This document shows positions 5,376 through 11,847 of a stretch of DNA of 11,847 nt, one piece after another. The notes below the pieces were generated by a model. That model was not told the DNA's origin, did no database searches, and saw only the letters and a program-made list of their open reading frames with translations. Position 1 is the first letter of the stretch. Every line of letters begins with the position of its first letter. A program made the translations under genes and the position numbers. Source of the stretch: Planctomycetaceae bacterium UBA2972 (lineage in GTDB: Bacteria > Planctomycetota > Planctomycetia > Pirellulales > Pirellulaceae); the NCBI GenBank assembly GCA_002348315.1, contig DEAW01000004.1:42429-54275 (forward strand). Reading direction: 5' to 3'.

Positions 5376-8120
5376 TTACTGAGCGGCCGCAGCTGCTGCA
5401 ACATTCAATTTCAAAGTATTTTGAGCGGTAACAGGAACGTTGTTAAACTTCCCTGCTCCATTTAGTTCGATCGCGTGTTCACCCACGGTGGCATTCGCAG
5501 CCGCAGTGACTTCGAGCATGCCTTCGTTAGCATCTTTGGCAATCTGCAATTTCGCAGTAGTGACACCAGCCACACCCCCCGGCAGTTTGATCGTTAAATC
5601 CACAGGATCGGTAAATCCATACTTACGCTCGATCGTGACTTTCACCATGACCTTTTCACCAGCCTTCACAACACCGGTAACTTCCGCAACGGTAAATGGC
5701 GAATTCACCACGTTGATCTGAATCGGAGTCGTGACGACAGCCACATTGATGTCCTTAGGAGCCTGAACTTTCTGAGCATCCGCCAAAGCTTTATCGGCGG
5801 CTGCCTTTGCATCATCCGTCCGCTTTTTAGTATCCTGAGCGGCCTTAAGAGCTTCCTCGGCAGCTGCTTTGGCATCTTCACCGGCAGCATCCCGGGCTTT
5901 CGTCTTAGCTTCCACATCGGCATTAGCTGCTTCCTGCAATTTAGCGATGTGAGCGACTTTCGCTTCGGCTCGAGTTACGACCGCTGGATTAGGAGCTCGT
6001 TTAACCTTGCCATCGGCTTTGAGGTAAAAAGTGTATAGACCGGGTTTGGCATTGGCATTGGTTAACTTAAATGCCAATGTTTGCTCGTTTTCAGCAGCCT
6101 TGATCGTGATATCGGCTGGCTTTATTTCATTCGGAACATTCGTCGCTACGAATTTCAAATCGCCTTCGATCCCTGTGCCTCGAGTGATCTTAACCGGTAC
6201 ATCCAGAGAACCACCTCGTGAAGTTTCCAGTACATTTCCGTCACCCACCGTCACAAAAGCCGCTCCATCGTCAGCATCGATTACCGACAAGCGGAACTCG
6301 CTGGCCGTACGATAGTATGCCGGAATCTGTGTTTTATTAGCTGTCCCCCAACTGACGGCTCCGTATTTTGCCGGCACAACGACCGCCTGCCCATTAAGGT
6401 CAATCGTACCACTGATGTTGATGACACCTTCCCAGGGTTTTACATCCGTCGTTGATTCGAAGATCAGATTCGCAATCGTCTGATTCGCTCCGACAACCAC
6501 CTCTTTACAGGTGACACCTTCTGGCAACCCTTCCGCTTTCACTCGAACTTCACCGGTGAATCCTTCGATTCGCTCGACCCGTACATTAACGAGCAACGTA
6601 TCTGATTTACGCAGCACAGGTGAAAACATTTTGATTTCGTTTGCGTTCGCGGTTTTAACCTGTCGCAATTCCGCCGTTAGTCGAACTCCGGGAGCTTCCG
6701 GACGGATCCGCAACTCATACTGCATACGCGGATCATTTCGACTGACTCCAAAGTTATCCAGCACGCGAATACGATATTTTCCATCCGCCGGACTCGTGAA
6801 CTTGTAGGACGGGTCATCAGTTGTGTCGTCATAATCCTGCCCGATACGGCCATTGCGATCACCGGGGTCGTCGACACTGGCCAGGACTGTTACTGTCTCT
6901 TCGCCGGCCTCGTTTACGGTTACTCGCTGAATGATCATTGCCGGATCTGTCGGCAAACCTAATTGGTGGCTGACGACATCAATCCAAAACACAGCACCTT
7001 GAGCCGCTTCAAATTCGTACCAGTCCATATCACGAGCAGGATAAAACTGCCCAGACACGTTGACAGGCACAGGAATCTTCGTCGCCGTTGCTGCCGAGTT
7101 ATTATCGCCGGATTCAACAACCGCCGGCAGTTCCGATACGTTCATGACGATCGGCACGCCTGCCGCCCTTGCGACCGCTCGGTTCACTCGAGCCGTTACC
7201 ATTTTTTGTACTCCCAAACCGGAAACTCCAGGCTGTCCGGGAATAGCGATATTCGTTTGGATGGATTGAAGCTGAGCTCCGGCCACAGTCACACCGTCTA
7301 GCGGTTTCCCACCTGGCAGGTTCCGCCCGATAACGGTATAAGTGCCATTGCTTCCTGCTTTACCAAAAGATGGAATAACATAATCAACTATCGCACCACC
7401 TGTGACGTTGAGACGATAGCTGTGATCGCCACCACCGGCATAGACAAAGTCATAAACGCCAATCACAAAGTCCCCTTCAGCTTCCGCTGTGAAGTCCAAT
7501 AACGGATCGTACCCATTGTGGTCATGACTGACCTTGATTTGCCCGCCACTTGCATCAAGTAAAACCAGTGAGACATTGGCACGGGATTCCAATCGACTTG
7601 CCCAGCAATCAGCAACAACTCGCTGACCAGCCGTCAAATGGACTTTGTAGTAGTCGATATTGCTTGCATCCGTCACTCCGGAAACCACGCTGCCAATGGC
7701 AACTTCCTGTGCCGTCTCAAAGCTCCGATTCGCTCCATTATCCCGCACTTCTTCTCCGGTACTTACCTGAAAAGGTCGAGCATTAGAGAGTCCATATCGG
7801 CCAGCGATCCGGACTTCGTAGACACCTGCCGGAACTTCCGGGGCAATCTTCACAGTAAAGGTTGTATTGACCGGAACCGGTGCCGGGTCAAATTCACCTG
7901 CCGGTGTCAATTTTTGTACTGCCGTAATCCCCGGATGGTTAAAAACCATTTTCGTTAGATCATCGTTAAAACTGCCACCAACAGTTAACTCTAACTCCGA
8001 ACCCTGTTTAGCTCCGTTGGGAACAACTCGGTGTAACTCGGTGATTTGCAACTGAGCAAAAAGAGAGGTTGTACTTAACAAACCAGTAATGGCGACTAAT
8101 GAAAGAACAATGCGTTTCAT
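5376..8120 (-). CDS. Large exported PPC-domain protein with a C-terminal coiled-coil insert
   Basis: 914 residues from the ATG at 8120. The signal peptide is MKRIVLSLVAITGLLSTTSL, with likely cleavage after FA. Next come an IPT/Ig-like region ('PNGAKQGSELELTVGG...GVYEVRIAG'), a PPC-type beta domain at ~133-243 (NIDYYKVHLTAGQRV, FVIGVYDFVYAGGGDHSYRLNV) and a second at ~338-470 (DMDWYEFEAAQGAVFWIDV, DGKYRIRVLDNFG). Further Ig-like or beta-sandwich segments fill ~500-705, a helical Ala/Lys/Asp-rich insert ~713-791, and a last beta domain runs to the end (AAAAAAQ). No protease or other catalytic domain is visible; PPC domains often mediate secretion or surface binding. An in-frame TTG lies two codons earlier at 8126, but AGG sits 7 bases before the ATG at 8120, so I choose the ATG. 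A promoter candidate lies ~140 bases upstream. The cytochrome/WD40 gene follows after 42 bases, suggesting one operon and probably joint action outside the cytoplasm. Confidence 0.9.
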   Translation of the reverse strand: MKRIVLSLVAITGLLSTTSLFAQLQITELHRVVPNGAKQGSELELTVGGSFNDDLTKMVFNHPGITAVQKLTPAGEFDPAPVPVNTTFTVKIAPEVPAGVYEVRIAGRYGLSNARPFQVSTGEEVRDNGANRSFETAQEVAIGSVVSGVTDASNIDYYKVHLTAGQRVVADCWASRLESRANVSLVLLDASGGQIKVSHDHNGYDPLLDFTAEAEGDFVIGVYDFVYAGGGDHSYRLNVTGGAIVDYVIPSFGKAGSNGTYTVIGRNLPGGKPLDGVTVAGAQLQSIQTNIAIPGQPGVSGLGVQKMVTARVNRAVARAAGVPIVMNVSELPAVVESGDNNSAATATKIPVPVNVSGQFYPARDMDWYEFEAAQGAVFWIDVVSHQLGLPTDPAMIIQRVTVNEAGEETVTVLASVDDPGDRNGRIGQDYDDTTDDPSYKFTSPADGKYRIRVLDNFGVSRNDPRMQYELRIRPEAPGVRLTAELRQVKTANANEIKMFSPVLRKSDTLLVNVRVERIEGFTGEVRVKAEGLPEGVTCKEVVVGANQTIANLIFESTTDVKPWEGVINISGTIDLNGQAVVVPAKYGAVSWGTANKTQIPAYYRTASEFRLSVIDADDGAAFVTVGDGNVLETSRGGSLDVPVKITRGTGIEGDLKFVATNVPNEIKPADITIKAAENEQTLAFKLTNANAKPGLYTFYLKADGKVKRAPNPAVVTRAEAKVAHIAKLQEAANADVEAKTKARDAAGEDAKAAAEEALKAAQDTKKRTDDAKAAADKALADAQKVQAPKDINVAVVTTPIQINVVNSPFTVAEVTGVVKAGEKVMVKVTIERKYGFTDPVDLTIKLPGGVAGVTTAKLQIAKDANEGMLEVTAAANATVGEHAIELNGAGKFNNVPVTAQNTLKLNVAAAAAAQ
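5748..5984 (-). other. Segment encoding the Ala/Lys-rich helical insert of the PPC protein
   Basis: About 79 codons for a charged, Ala-rich helix, including the heptad EALKAAQ. It separates two beta domains ('LYTFYLKADGKVKRAPNPAV' before, 'DINVAVVTTPIQINVVNSPF' after). EALKAAQ also occurs in the coiled coil of the neighbouring cytochrome/WD40 protein, with partly different synonymous codons, so recent DNA duplication is unlikely. Confidence 0.7.
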
Positions 8121-8260
8121 ATTCAAACCTGTATCGTGGGAACGACTGTTGGGTATATCAAAATTGGTTTATCTCTATCGGATATGTCTGGGCATACCGT
8201 CTATTCGTAGGCGGGGGCTCACTCGAATTTTTGGCGATCCATGCCTAAGGAGCGTAACGA

Positions 8261-8289
8261 ATTACAACCTATTTAGTTTACCTAATCAA
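8261..8289 (-). promoter_or_regulatory. Candidate sigma70-type promoter for the PPC-cytochrome/WD40 operon
   Basis: On the minus strand TTGATT (8289-8284) and TGTAAT (8266-8261) are separated by exactly 17 bases. The hexamers match the -35 and -10 consensus at 4/6 and 5/6 positions. Transcription would start near 8254, leaving an untranslated leader of ~134 bases before the ATG at 8120. It lies in the 262-base gap between two leftward genes, where I see no other gene and no clear terminator. Confidence 0.45.
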
Positions 8290-8382
8290 GGCATTCTGTT
8301 CAAACAACCGTTGCCCCGCAAACCGCATGTTTTTCAAGGTATTGCTGTAGATTTCCAGGTAAAAAGGCGCGCAAATCACTTA

Positions 8383-8742
8383 CTAATAAGAATTCTCCTG
8401 AAAACCCTCGTACCCGTACTCTGGTGAAGCAGCAGGCAGCTCAAGGTTTTCCACATAGCTCCGGTTATCCAAAAGCAATGGAATCAATGCCACACCAATA
8501 AGGAGCATCAGCATTCCTTCGTGAGCACAAAAATACAGGGAGTACCAAAACTCACTTTCCCAAACAAACTCCGGCAGCAAGTTAACACGGACGGGACTCC
8601 AGGATTGCCAAAGGATTAAATAAGCAGCCAACGGCAAGAGATAGCCGGAATACGGTGACTTGCGTTTGACCAACGATTGAAAAACAAAGAACACAAATCC
8701 ACCCGTAATGATATACAAAAAGCAATAAATCAAATCAATCAT
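8383..8742 (-). CDS. Small multi-pass membrane protein of unknown function
   Basis: 119 residues. It has three or four hydrophobic segments: ~5-25 (IYCFLYIITGGFVFFVFQSLV), ~31-48 (YSGYLLPLAAYLILWQSW), a more polar aromatic stretch ~55-70, and ~72-91 (HEGMLMLLIGVALIPLLL). An acidic, Tyr-containing tail (SPEYGYEGFQENSY) ends the protein. The short basic loop KRKSPYSG after the first segment suggests that side faces the cytoplasm. A weak GAG lies 5 bases before the ATG. It is divergent from the gene at 9037. I do not recognise the family; the membrane topology and clean length argue that it is a real gene. Confidence 0.65.
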   Translation of the reverse strand: MIDLIYCFLYIITGGFVFFVFQSLVKRKSPYSGYLLPLAAYLILWQSWSPVRVNLLPEFVWESEFWYSLYFCAHEGMLMLLIGVALIPLLLDNRSYVENLELPAASPEYGYEGFQENSY

Positions 8743-9036
8743 CGTTACTCACTCTGTTACTAAATTGCACAGCGTTAATAGCCGGGGCTTAAGAACATAG
8801 GCCTCAGTACTATCCCAACGCGCCCAACCGGTTTGTACCGAAACGCAAAGCAATTGTCACACCAAAACTAAATAAATCACGTATCGCTCGTGTAGGCACG
8901 CAGGCCGATACCTTCGCCGTTATGGTTATTTTCATACATTGCAAATCAACTCGTAGCCAGATTATTAATGGTGCGAAAAGCCAAAAAGTCGATAATCCCT
9001 GTAACGCAATTACGACCAATTTTAGGAAACTTCGGC

Positions 9037-9633
9037 ATGCCAGCTAACCTCCGGATATGGGCCAATCTCTTCCAACCTATCGAAGACTTGTTTGATGGTC
9101 TGGAAGCTTTCTTTGCAGTCCTTATCCTTATAGCAATTATCATTCTCATCATTGCGGCAATCATTTTTGCTGCGATCGGGACGGCCATGGGCGCCGTTAT
9201 TGGCAGTGCCTTTAAGCAACTCGCTTCCGATGCAGAGCAGCCACCGAATTTGACTGACCAAATCGTATCTCCTGTCGATGGCAATGTTTATGAAACGGGC
9301 GTGGATAGCCGGTCAGGCACCATGTCTGATCAACCTTCCATCCTCCGCAACTGCCTGCTAAGACTCGCCGGGATGCTATTGAGTTTTGCTTCCCTTGCTC
9401 TCATCGCCGGCATCTATTTAGAAGCGAATTTACCGGACGAACTGATCGTTATTGCCGGGGTCGTTTCATTGGTAGGCGGCGTTGCAGCGTACACGTGGCT
9501 GCAGAAGCGACGCGAAAAAAGACTTCCGGACGAGCAGGCTGAGCAAGGACGAATGTCGCTATTTCTCACCTCCGTCTACCTGATGCACGCCATTGTGCTT
9601 ACGGTAATCGCTTTGGTATGGGAACTGTTCTAG
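9037..9633 (+). CDS. Predicted membrane protein of unknown function
   Basis: 198 residues from the ATG at 9037. An N-terminal amphipathic stretch (LFQPIEDLFDGLEAFF) is followed by a very long Ile/Ala-rich hydrophobic segment (~24-56), a soluble loop of ~45 residues, two hydrophobic segments at ~106-126 and ~135-155, a basic loop (QKRREKRLPDEQ) and a last segment at ~174-195. I prefer 9037 because AGGA lies at 9024-9027, 9 bases upstream. An in-frame ATG at 8968 would add 23 residues but has no Shine-Dalgarno. The 294 bases between 8742 and 9037 hold no other gene that I can support. The stop shares a CTAG tetramer with the stop of the convergent DapA-family gene. No family recognised. Confidence 0.7.
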   Translation: MPANLRIWANLFQPIEDLFDGLEAFFAVLILIAIIILIIAAIIFAAIGTAMGAVIGSAFKQLASDAEQPPNLTDQIVSPVDGNVYETGVDSRSGTMSDQPSILRNCLLRLAGMLLSFASLALIAGIYLEANLPDELIVIAGVVSLVGGVAAYTWLQKRREKRLPDEQAEQGRMSLFLTSVYLMHAIVLTVIALVWELF

Positions 9634-10520
9634 ACGAGTTCGGCAGCTTCCATTTCAATCCGCAAACGCCGGATAGCATTGTCGGGCATCGGTTGGCCTG
9701 GTTGCCGTGGCCTCATACCCTCAAATCCCATTAAATCCAAACACGTCTTAATACCAGTGGCCAGATAGGGAAGCATGATCTCGTCTATACGACGGATTTG
9801 CTCCTGGATCGATTCCACCTCGGCATAGTTCCCGGCCATTCCCTGTTCAAGCAACTTTCTGAGAGCATCCGGCCAGATATTCGAAAATGCCGTCGTCGTA
9901 CCATTACAACCAATCAGTGTTCCGGAAAGAATCATGCTTCCATTACATATCCAAAATCGTTTGTCTGCCGGCACAAATCTCCGAACTCTAGCCTCAAATC
10001 GCATGTCATGGTCGGTCACATATCCAAAAACACCATCCATCGATGCCACCTCTCCCAATAGCTCCGGTGACCCTGCCGGTTTTGCCGCCACTCCGAAACT
10101 TGCCGGACTACTTTGGTGCATCAGGAGAACTGGTACCGGGCAACGTGGCAGCACCTGCTGGAAATAGGGTAAGACCTCGGACTCAATTCGGGGAAAGCGT
10201 ACTCGCACCATTTCCGCTCCTGCTTCGGCATAGCGTTCTGCCTGTCTGAGTGTTTCGACAACTGACGGAGCGTCGATGCCCCCAACTGTGATGCGTTCAC
10301 CTTCTAATGCATCCGTAACACATCCAAGTAACTCAACGCGTTCAGATTCACTCATCATGAATTCTTCACCGGACTGCGAACCGATGATGAAAACACTAAT
10401 TGCGGTGTTACACCATCTTTCTACATTCCTCTGAGCAGCGTCAAAATCAAGTTGGTCCGCAGTATCAAACGGAGTGACCATGGGTACAGCGACGAGTGGG
10501 TCATTAGTGGGAATCGTCAT
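9630..10520 (-). CDS. Dihydrodipicolinate synthase / N-acetylneuraminate lyase family protein lacking the usual catalytic residues
   Basis: 296 residues, the normal length of this TIM-barrel aldolase family. Family landmarks include the start 'PLVAVPMVTPFD', FIIGSQSGEEFMMSESERVEL at 44-64 in place of GTTGE...LSxxER, VTVGGI-like strand 2 (ITVGGID), PVPVLLMHQ at 128-136 and the C-terminal TGIKTCLDLMGF...MRPRQPGQPM. At the Schiff-base position (GIK in DapA) the sequence is FGYVTD, with Val at 168. The conserved Tyr of the 'LYN' motif is Met134. Class I aldolase chemistry as in DapA or NanA is therefore unlikely, and I do not assign dapA. It could bind a keto-acid ligand, use other chemistry or have a regulatory role. 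Two palindromes lie upstream, at 10534-10549 and 10613-10634. There is no strong Shine-Dalgarno; the start is chosen from the conserved N-terminus. Confidence 0.88.
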   Translation of the reverse strand: MTIPTNDPLVAVPMVTPFDTADQLDFDAAQRNVERWCNTAISVFIIGSQSGEEFMMSESERVELLGCVTDALEGERITVGGIDAPSVVETLRQAERYAEAGAEMVRVRFPRIESEVLPYFQQVLPRCPVPVLLMHQSSPASFGVAAKPAGSPELLGEVASMDGVFGYVTDHDMRFEARVRRFVPADKRFWICNGSMILSGTLIGCNGTTTAFSNIWPDALRKLLEQGMAGNYAEVESIQEQIRRIDEIMLPYLATGIKTCLDLMGFEGMRPRQPGQPMPDNAIRRLRIEMEAAELV

Positions 10521-10533
10521 TGGTCGTTACCAT

Positions 10534-10549
10534 TAAAACCTTGGTTTTA
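10534..10549. promoter_or_regulatory. Near-perfect 16-base palindrome, candidate operator
   Basis: The sequence TAAAACC TT GGTTTTA has two perfect 7-base arms around a 2-base centre. It ends 13 bases before the ATG of the DapA-family gene, where a bound repressor could block transcription or leader passage. Size and symmetry suit a dimeric HTH regulator. No regulator gene is present in the window, so its identity is unknown. Confidence 0.4.
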
Positions 10550-10612
10550 GATCAGCGGAAGCGGCGGCCCTCGGACTCAAAGAAAAGTCATCATCAAATC
10601 GCACCGACTAGT

Positions 10613-10634
10613 GTAACTGATGACGTTCAGTTAC
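10613..10634. promoter_or_regulatory. Perfect 8-base inverted repeat, operator or weak terminator hairpin
   Basis: GTAACTGA (10613-10620) and TCAGTTAC (10627-10634) are exact inverse complements around TGACGT. It lies in the 154-base gap between two leftward genes: 40 bases downstream of the small membrane-protein stop and 93 bases upstream of the DapA-family ATG. No U-tract follows on the minus strand, so an operator is as likely as a terminator. Confidence 0.35.
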
Positions 10635-10674
10635 CAATTCAAAACCTGAGATTTATGAATAATTAACACACGCG

Positions 10675-10941
10675 TTAAGTACGTCCTTTTTGTTTGAAGG
10701 CCAGGTAGAAAAAGCCTGAAATTATGGGGGCCAGCACTTTTCCACTGGTCCCTCCGTCTGGAGAGACCATAAAGCAAAAGGACGCCATGGCAATAATTGC
10801 AATCGCCATATGTAATTTCACATTACGCAGTGTTTTCTCGCGAAATTTCCGTTTGAGATCGAACACCAGTTCCTGGCCCAGCCCAAGAATCAAAAAAATT
10901 GGAGCCAGGACCCTCAATATGACAATCAATAACTCCATCAT
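10675..10941 (-). CDS. Small membrane protein of unknown function
   Basis: 88 residues. It has hydrophobic segments at ~3-22 (ELLIVILRVLAPIFLILGLG), ~44-59 (HMAIAIIAMASFCFMV) and ~68-83 (KVLAPIISGFFYLAFK). A strongly basic loop (FDLKRKFREKTLRNVK) lies between the first two and predicts a cytoplasmic orientation for it. AGGG precedes a double start (ATGATG); spacing is 4 bases to the first ATG and 7 to the second at 10938, so the true start may be the second codon. A GATAAT -10-like hexamer at 10962-10967 (minus strand) lies ~20 bases upstream without a good -35. Divergent from the gene at 11063. No family recognised. Confidence 0.65.
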   Translation of the reverse strand: MMELLIVILRVLAPIFLILGLGQELVFDLKRKFREKTLRNVKLHMAIAIIAMASFCFMVSPDGGTSGKVLAPIISGFFYLAFKQKGRT

Positions 10942-11031
10942 GCATCCCTAGCTTGTTGTCCATTATCCAAATTCAAATACCTTCCCGAGTTGGTGCCTAA
11001 CATTATTTTAGTCCGGGCAGGCTAAATGAAG

Positions 11032-11037
11032 TAGAAT
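11032..11037 (+). promoter_or_regulatory. Candidate -10 box (TAGAAT) for the rightward membrane-protein gene
   Basis: TAGAAT matches the -10 consensus at 5/6 positions. A poor -35-like TAGTCC lies 17 bases upstream. A transcript would start near 11044, about 19 bases before the ATG at 11063. This spacing, with the Shine-Dalgarno at 11052-11056, supports 11063 rather than 11048 as the start. Confidence 0.35.
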
Positions 11038-11062
11038 TAGTCCTGGAATGCAAAGGCTACCG

Positions 11063-11650
11063 ATGAATCAACAATCTACAAAACTGGATGTCCCCTGGTT
11101 CAAGATAATGCATGCCGGCTTCAACGTCGGGTTCAGTTGGACCATCACTAGTGTTGTCCTGGGAATTCTAGCTTTTCTGATGGCAAACGGCATCGAGGCC
11201 TCGATCCAGGTGATCCTTTGGAGTCCGATTGCAATGGTCGCAATGGGACTCCTGTTCGCCTTCCTAGGTACGTTTTACATCTGTACATGCTGTTTTAAAT
11301 GGGCAAGATGGTTGGCCTGCCTCTTTTGGTTTCTTCTCGCCTTTGTCCATTTATTCCCTATTGTCTTATTTCCCCATTTCTGCTTTGTCATTTATTTGAT
11401 TGCGTTTTATACCTCAGATGCTGTAGGTTTTTCGCCAATCAACATTTTTTGGATTACTATATTCTCGCTCTCTACACTGTGGTGGTCCTGGAAGCTAGGG
11501 AAAGCAAAATGGATTAGAAGTCTCTGGGCGAAATGTCTGTCGTATGTGAATGATACCGAGTCAGCCAGAAACAAACTGAAGAAAGCAATCCCGGAGTTAT
11601 CTAAGAAGCAACCCTTATTGCCAAAGTTCTTCTTCAAGAAAAGAAAATAA
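11063..11650 (+). CDS. Predicted multi-pass membrane protein with basic C-terminal tail
   Basis: 195 residues from the ATG at 11063, chosen because AAAGG (11052-11056) sits 6 bases upstream; an in-frame ATG at 11048 has no Shine-Dalgarno. Hydrophobic segments lie at about 18-41, 48-74, 82-120 (probably two segments, rich in Phe and Leu) and 126-143. The loop FYICTCCFKWARW contains three closely spaced Cys (CTCC). After the last segment a ~50-residue soluble tail is Lys/Arg-rich and ends KKRK, so it is likely cytoplasmic. No catalytic motif is visible and I do not recognise the family. No clear terminator follows. Confidence 0.68.
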   Translation: MNQQSTKLDVPWFKIMHAGFNVGFSWTITSVVLGILAFLMANGIEASIQVILWSPIAMVAMGLLFAFLGTFYICTCCFKWARWLACLFWFLLAFVHLFPIVLFPHFCFVIYLIAFYTSDAVGFSPINIFWITIFSLSTLWWSWKLGKAKWIRSLWAKCLSYVNDTESARNKLKKAIPELSKKQPLLPKFFFKKRK

Positions 11651-11684
11651 CACCTCTGTTGCATTGTTGGTTTTGACAACACTA

Positions 11685-11703
11685 ATTCTGTACGTCACAG
11701 AAT
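11685..11703. repeat. Perfect 7-base inverted repeat in the non-coding end of the window
   Basis: ATTCTGT (11685-11691) and ACAGAAT (11697-11703) are exact inverse complements around ACGTC. The element lies 35 bases after the stop of the preceding gene. Its left side, TTCTGTAC, is the reverse complement of GTACAGAA, which recurs twice at the very end of the window. It could be a protein-binding site for a gene beyond the window. No U-run follows, so a terminator is less likely. Confidence 0.4.
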
Positions 11704-11818
11704 ACTCGGCCAGTTCCCATTTTTGGAATCAACCGTCACTGAAGGAAGCGTTCGTTATCGTCCAGGGGCTGGCGTGAAGCGGTCATGACACCAGCGGGTG
11801 AATAGGTGGGTCAAAATC

Positions 11819-11847
11819 CAGTACAGAATTAACGATTCAGTACAGAA
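11819..11847. repeat. Two direct copies of CAGTACAGAA, 19-base period, at the window edge
   Basis: CAGTACAGAA occurs at 11819-11828 and again at 11838-11847, separated by TTAACGATT. The second copy ends exactly at the window edge, so whether more copies follow is unknown. An inverted copy of the 8-base core lies at 11686-11693. The ~195 bases after 11650 contain no ORF that I can support. Confidence 0.45.

Noticed and set aside
6963..7301. Plus-strand ORF of 112 residues opposite the PPC-domain gene
   Set aside because: It is antisense to a clearly coding beta-domain region, and its Arg/His/Ser-rich product looks like a shadow translation.
8810..9019. Minus-strand ORF of 69 residues in the gap between divergent membrane-protein genes
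   Set aside because: The composition is mixed, with a hydrophobic run followed by an incoherent tail. It has no Shine-Dalgarno and runs into the 5' end of the rightward gene region.
9630..10520. Assigning the gene as dapA (lysine biosynthesis)
   Set aside because: The Schiff-base lysine and catalytic tyrosine positions are not conserved and there are no other lysine-pathway genes nearby.
11665..11681. TGTTG / CAACA hairpin after the last membrane-protein gene as a terminator
   Set aside because: The stem is only five pairs, mostly A/T, and no T-run follows.
11768..11795. GCTGG...CCAGC imperfect stem near the window end as a structured RNA
   Set aside because: Only five contiguous pairs form before a mismatch, and no tRNA or known RNA landmarks are present.

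Overview
The window most likely comes from a planctomycete of the order Planctomycetales with mid-range GC content. The strongest sign is a minus-strand block of exported proteins typical of that phylum: a protein with an N-terminal haem-binding (CxxCH) cytochrome domain followed by WD40 repeats, and next to it a large protein with PPC (pre-peptidase C-terminal-like) beta domains. A small Gly-rich secreted protein and a helical protein with LGxTxxQ-type motifs follow. Shine-Dalgarno sequences are present at some genes and absent at others. The taxonomic call is inferred from domain content, not from a marker gene.

Layout. The first 173 bases hold the 5' end of a leftward gene with an apparent ferredoxin-like fold that runs off the window. 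It is divergent from cinA (236-1444, +). CinA converges on a leftward cluster, read from right to left: the PPC-domain protein (5376-8120), the cytochrome/WD40 protein (2223-5333, 42 bases downstream), then a secreted Gly-rich ORF (1803-2111) overlapping a helical ORF (1441-1833). These last two may be halves of one broken gene. A plausible sigma70-type promoter lies at 8261-8289 ahead of the PPC gene. To the right are small membrane proteins (8383-8742, -; 9037-9633, +; 10675-10941, -; 11063-11650, +) around a dihydrodipicolinate synthase/N-acetylneuraminate lyase family gene (9630-10520, -). The last ~200 bases are non-coding and hold short inverted and direct repeats.

How the genes may work together. 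The two large exported proteins are probably co-transcribed. Both are beta-rich proteins interrupted by Ala/Lys/Asp/Gln-rich helical inserts that share a heptad, which suggests a structural or binding partnership at or outside the inner membrane; this is inference. The membrane-protein genes have no recognisable shared pathway.

Main points for a second look: (1) CinA keeps its N-terminal motifs but has lost the signature residues of its C-terminal NMN-deamidase domain; (2) the DapA-family protein lacks the Schiff-base lysine and the catalytic tyrosine; (3) the cytochrome/WD40 protein looks like two seven-bladed propellers separated by a ~250-residue coiled coil; (4) the split Gly-rich/helical gene; (5) palindromes ahead of the DapA-like gene. 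I see no CRISPR array, transposase, phage gene, rRNA, tRNA or clear defence system.
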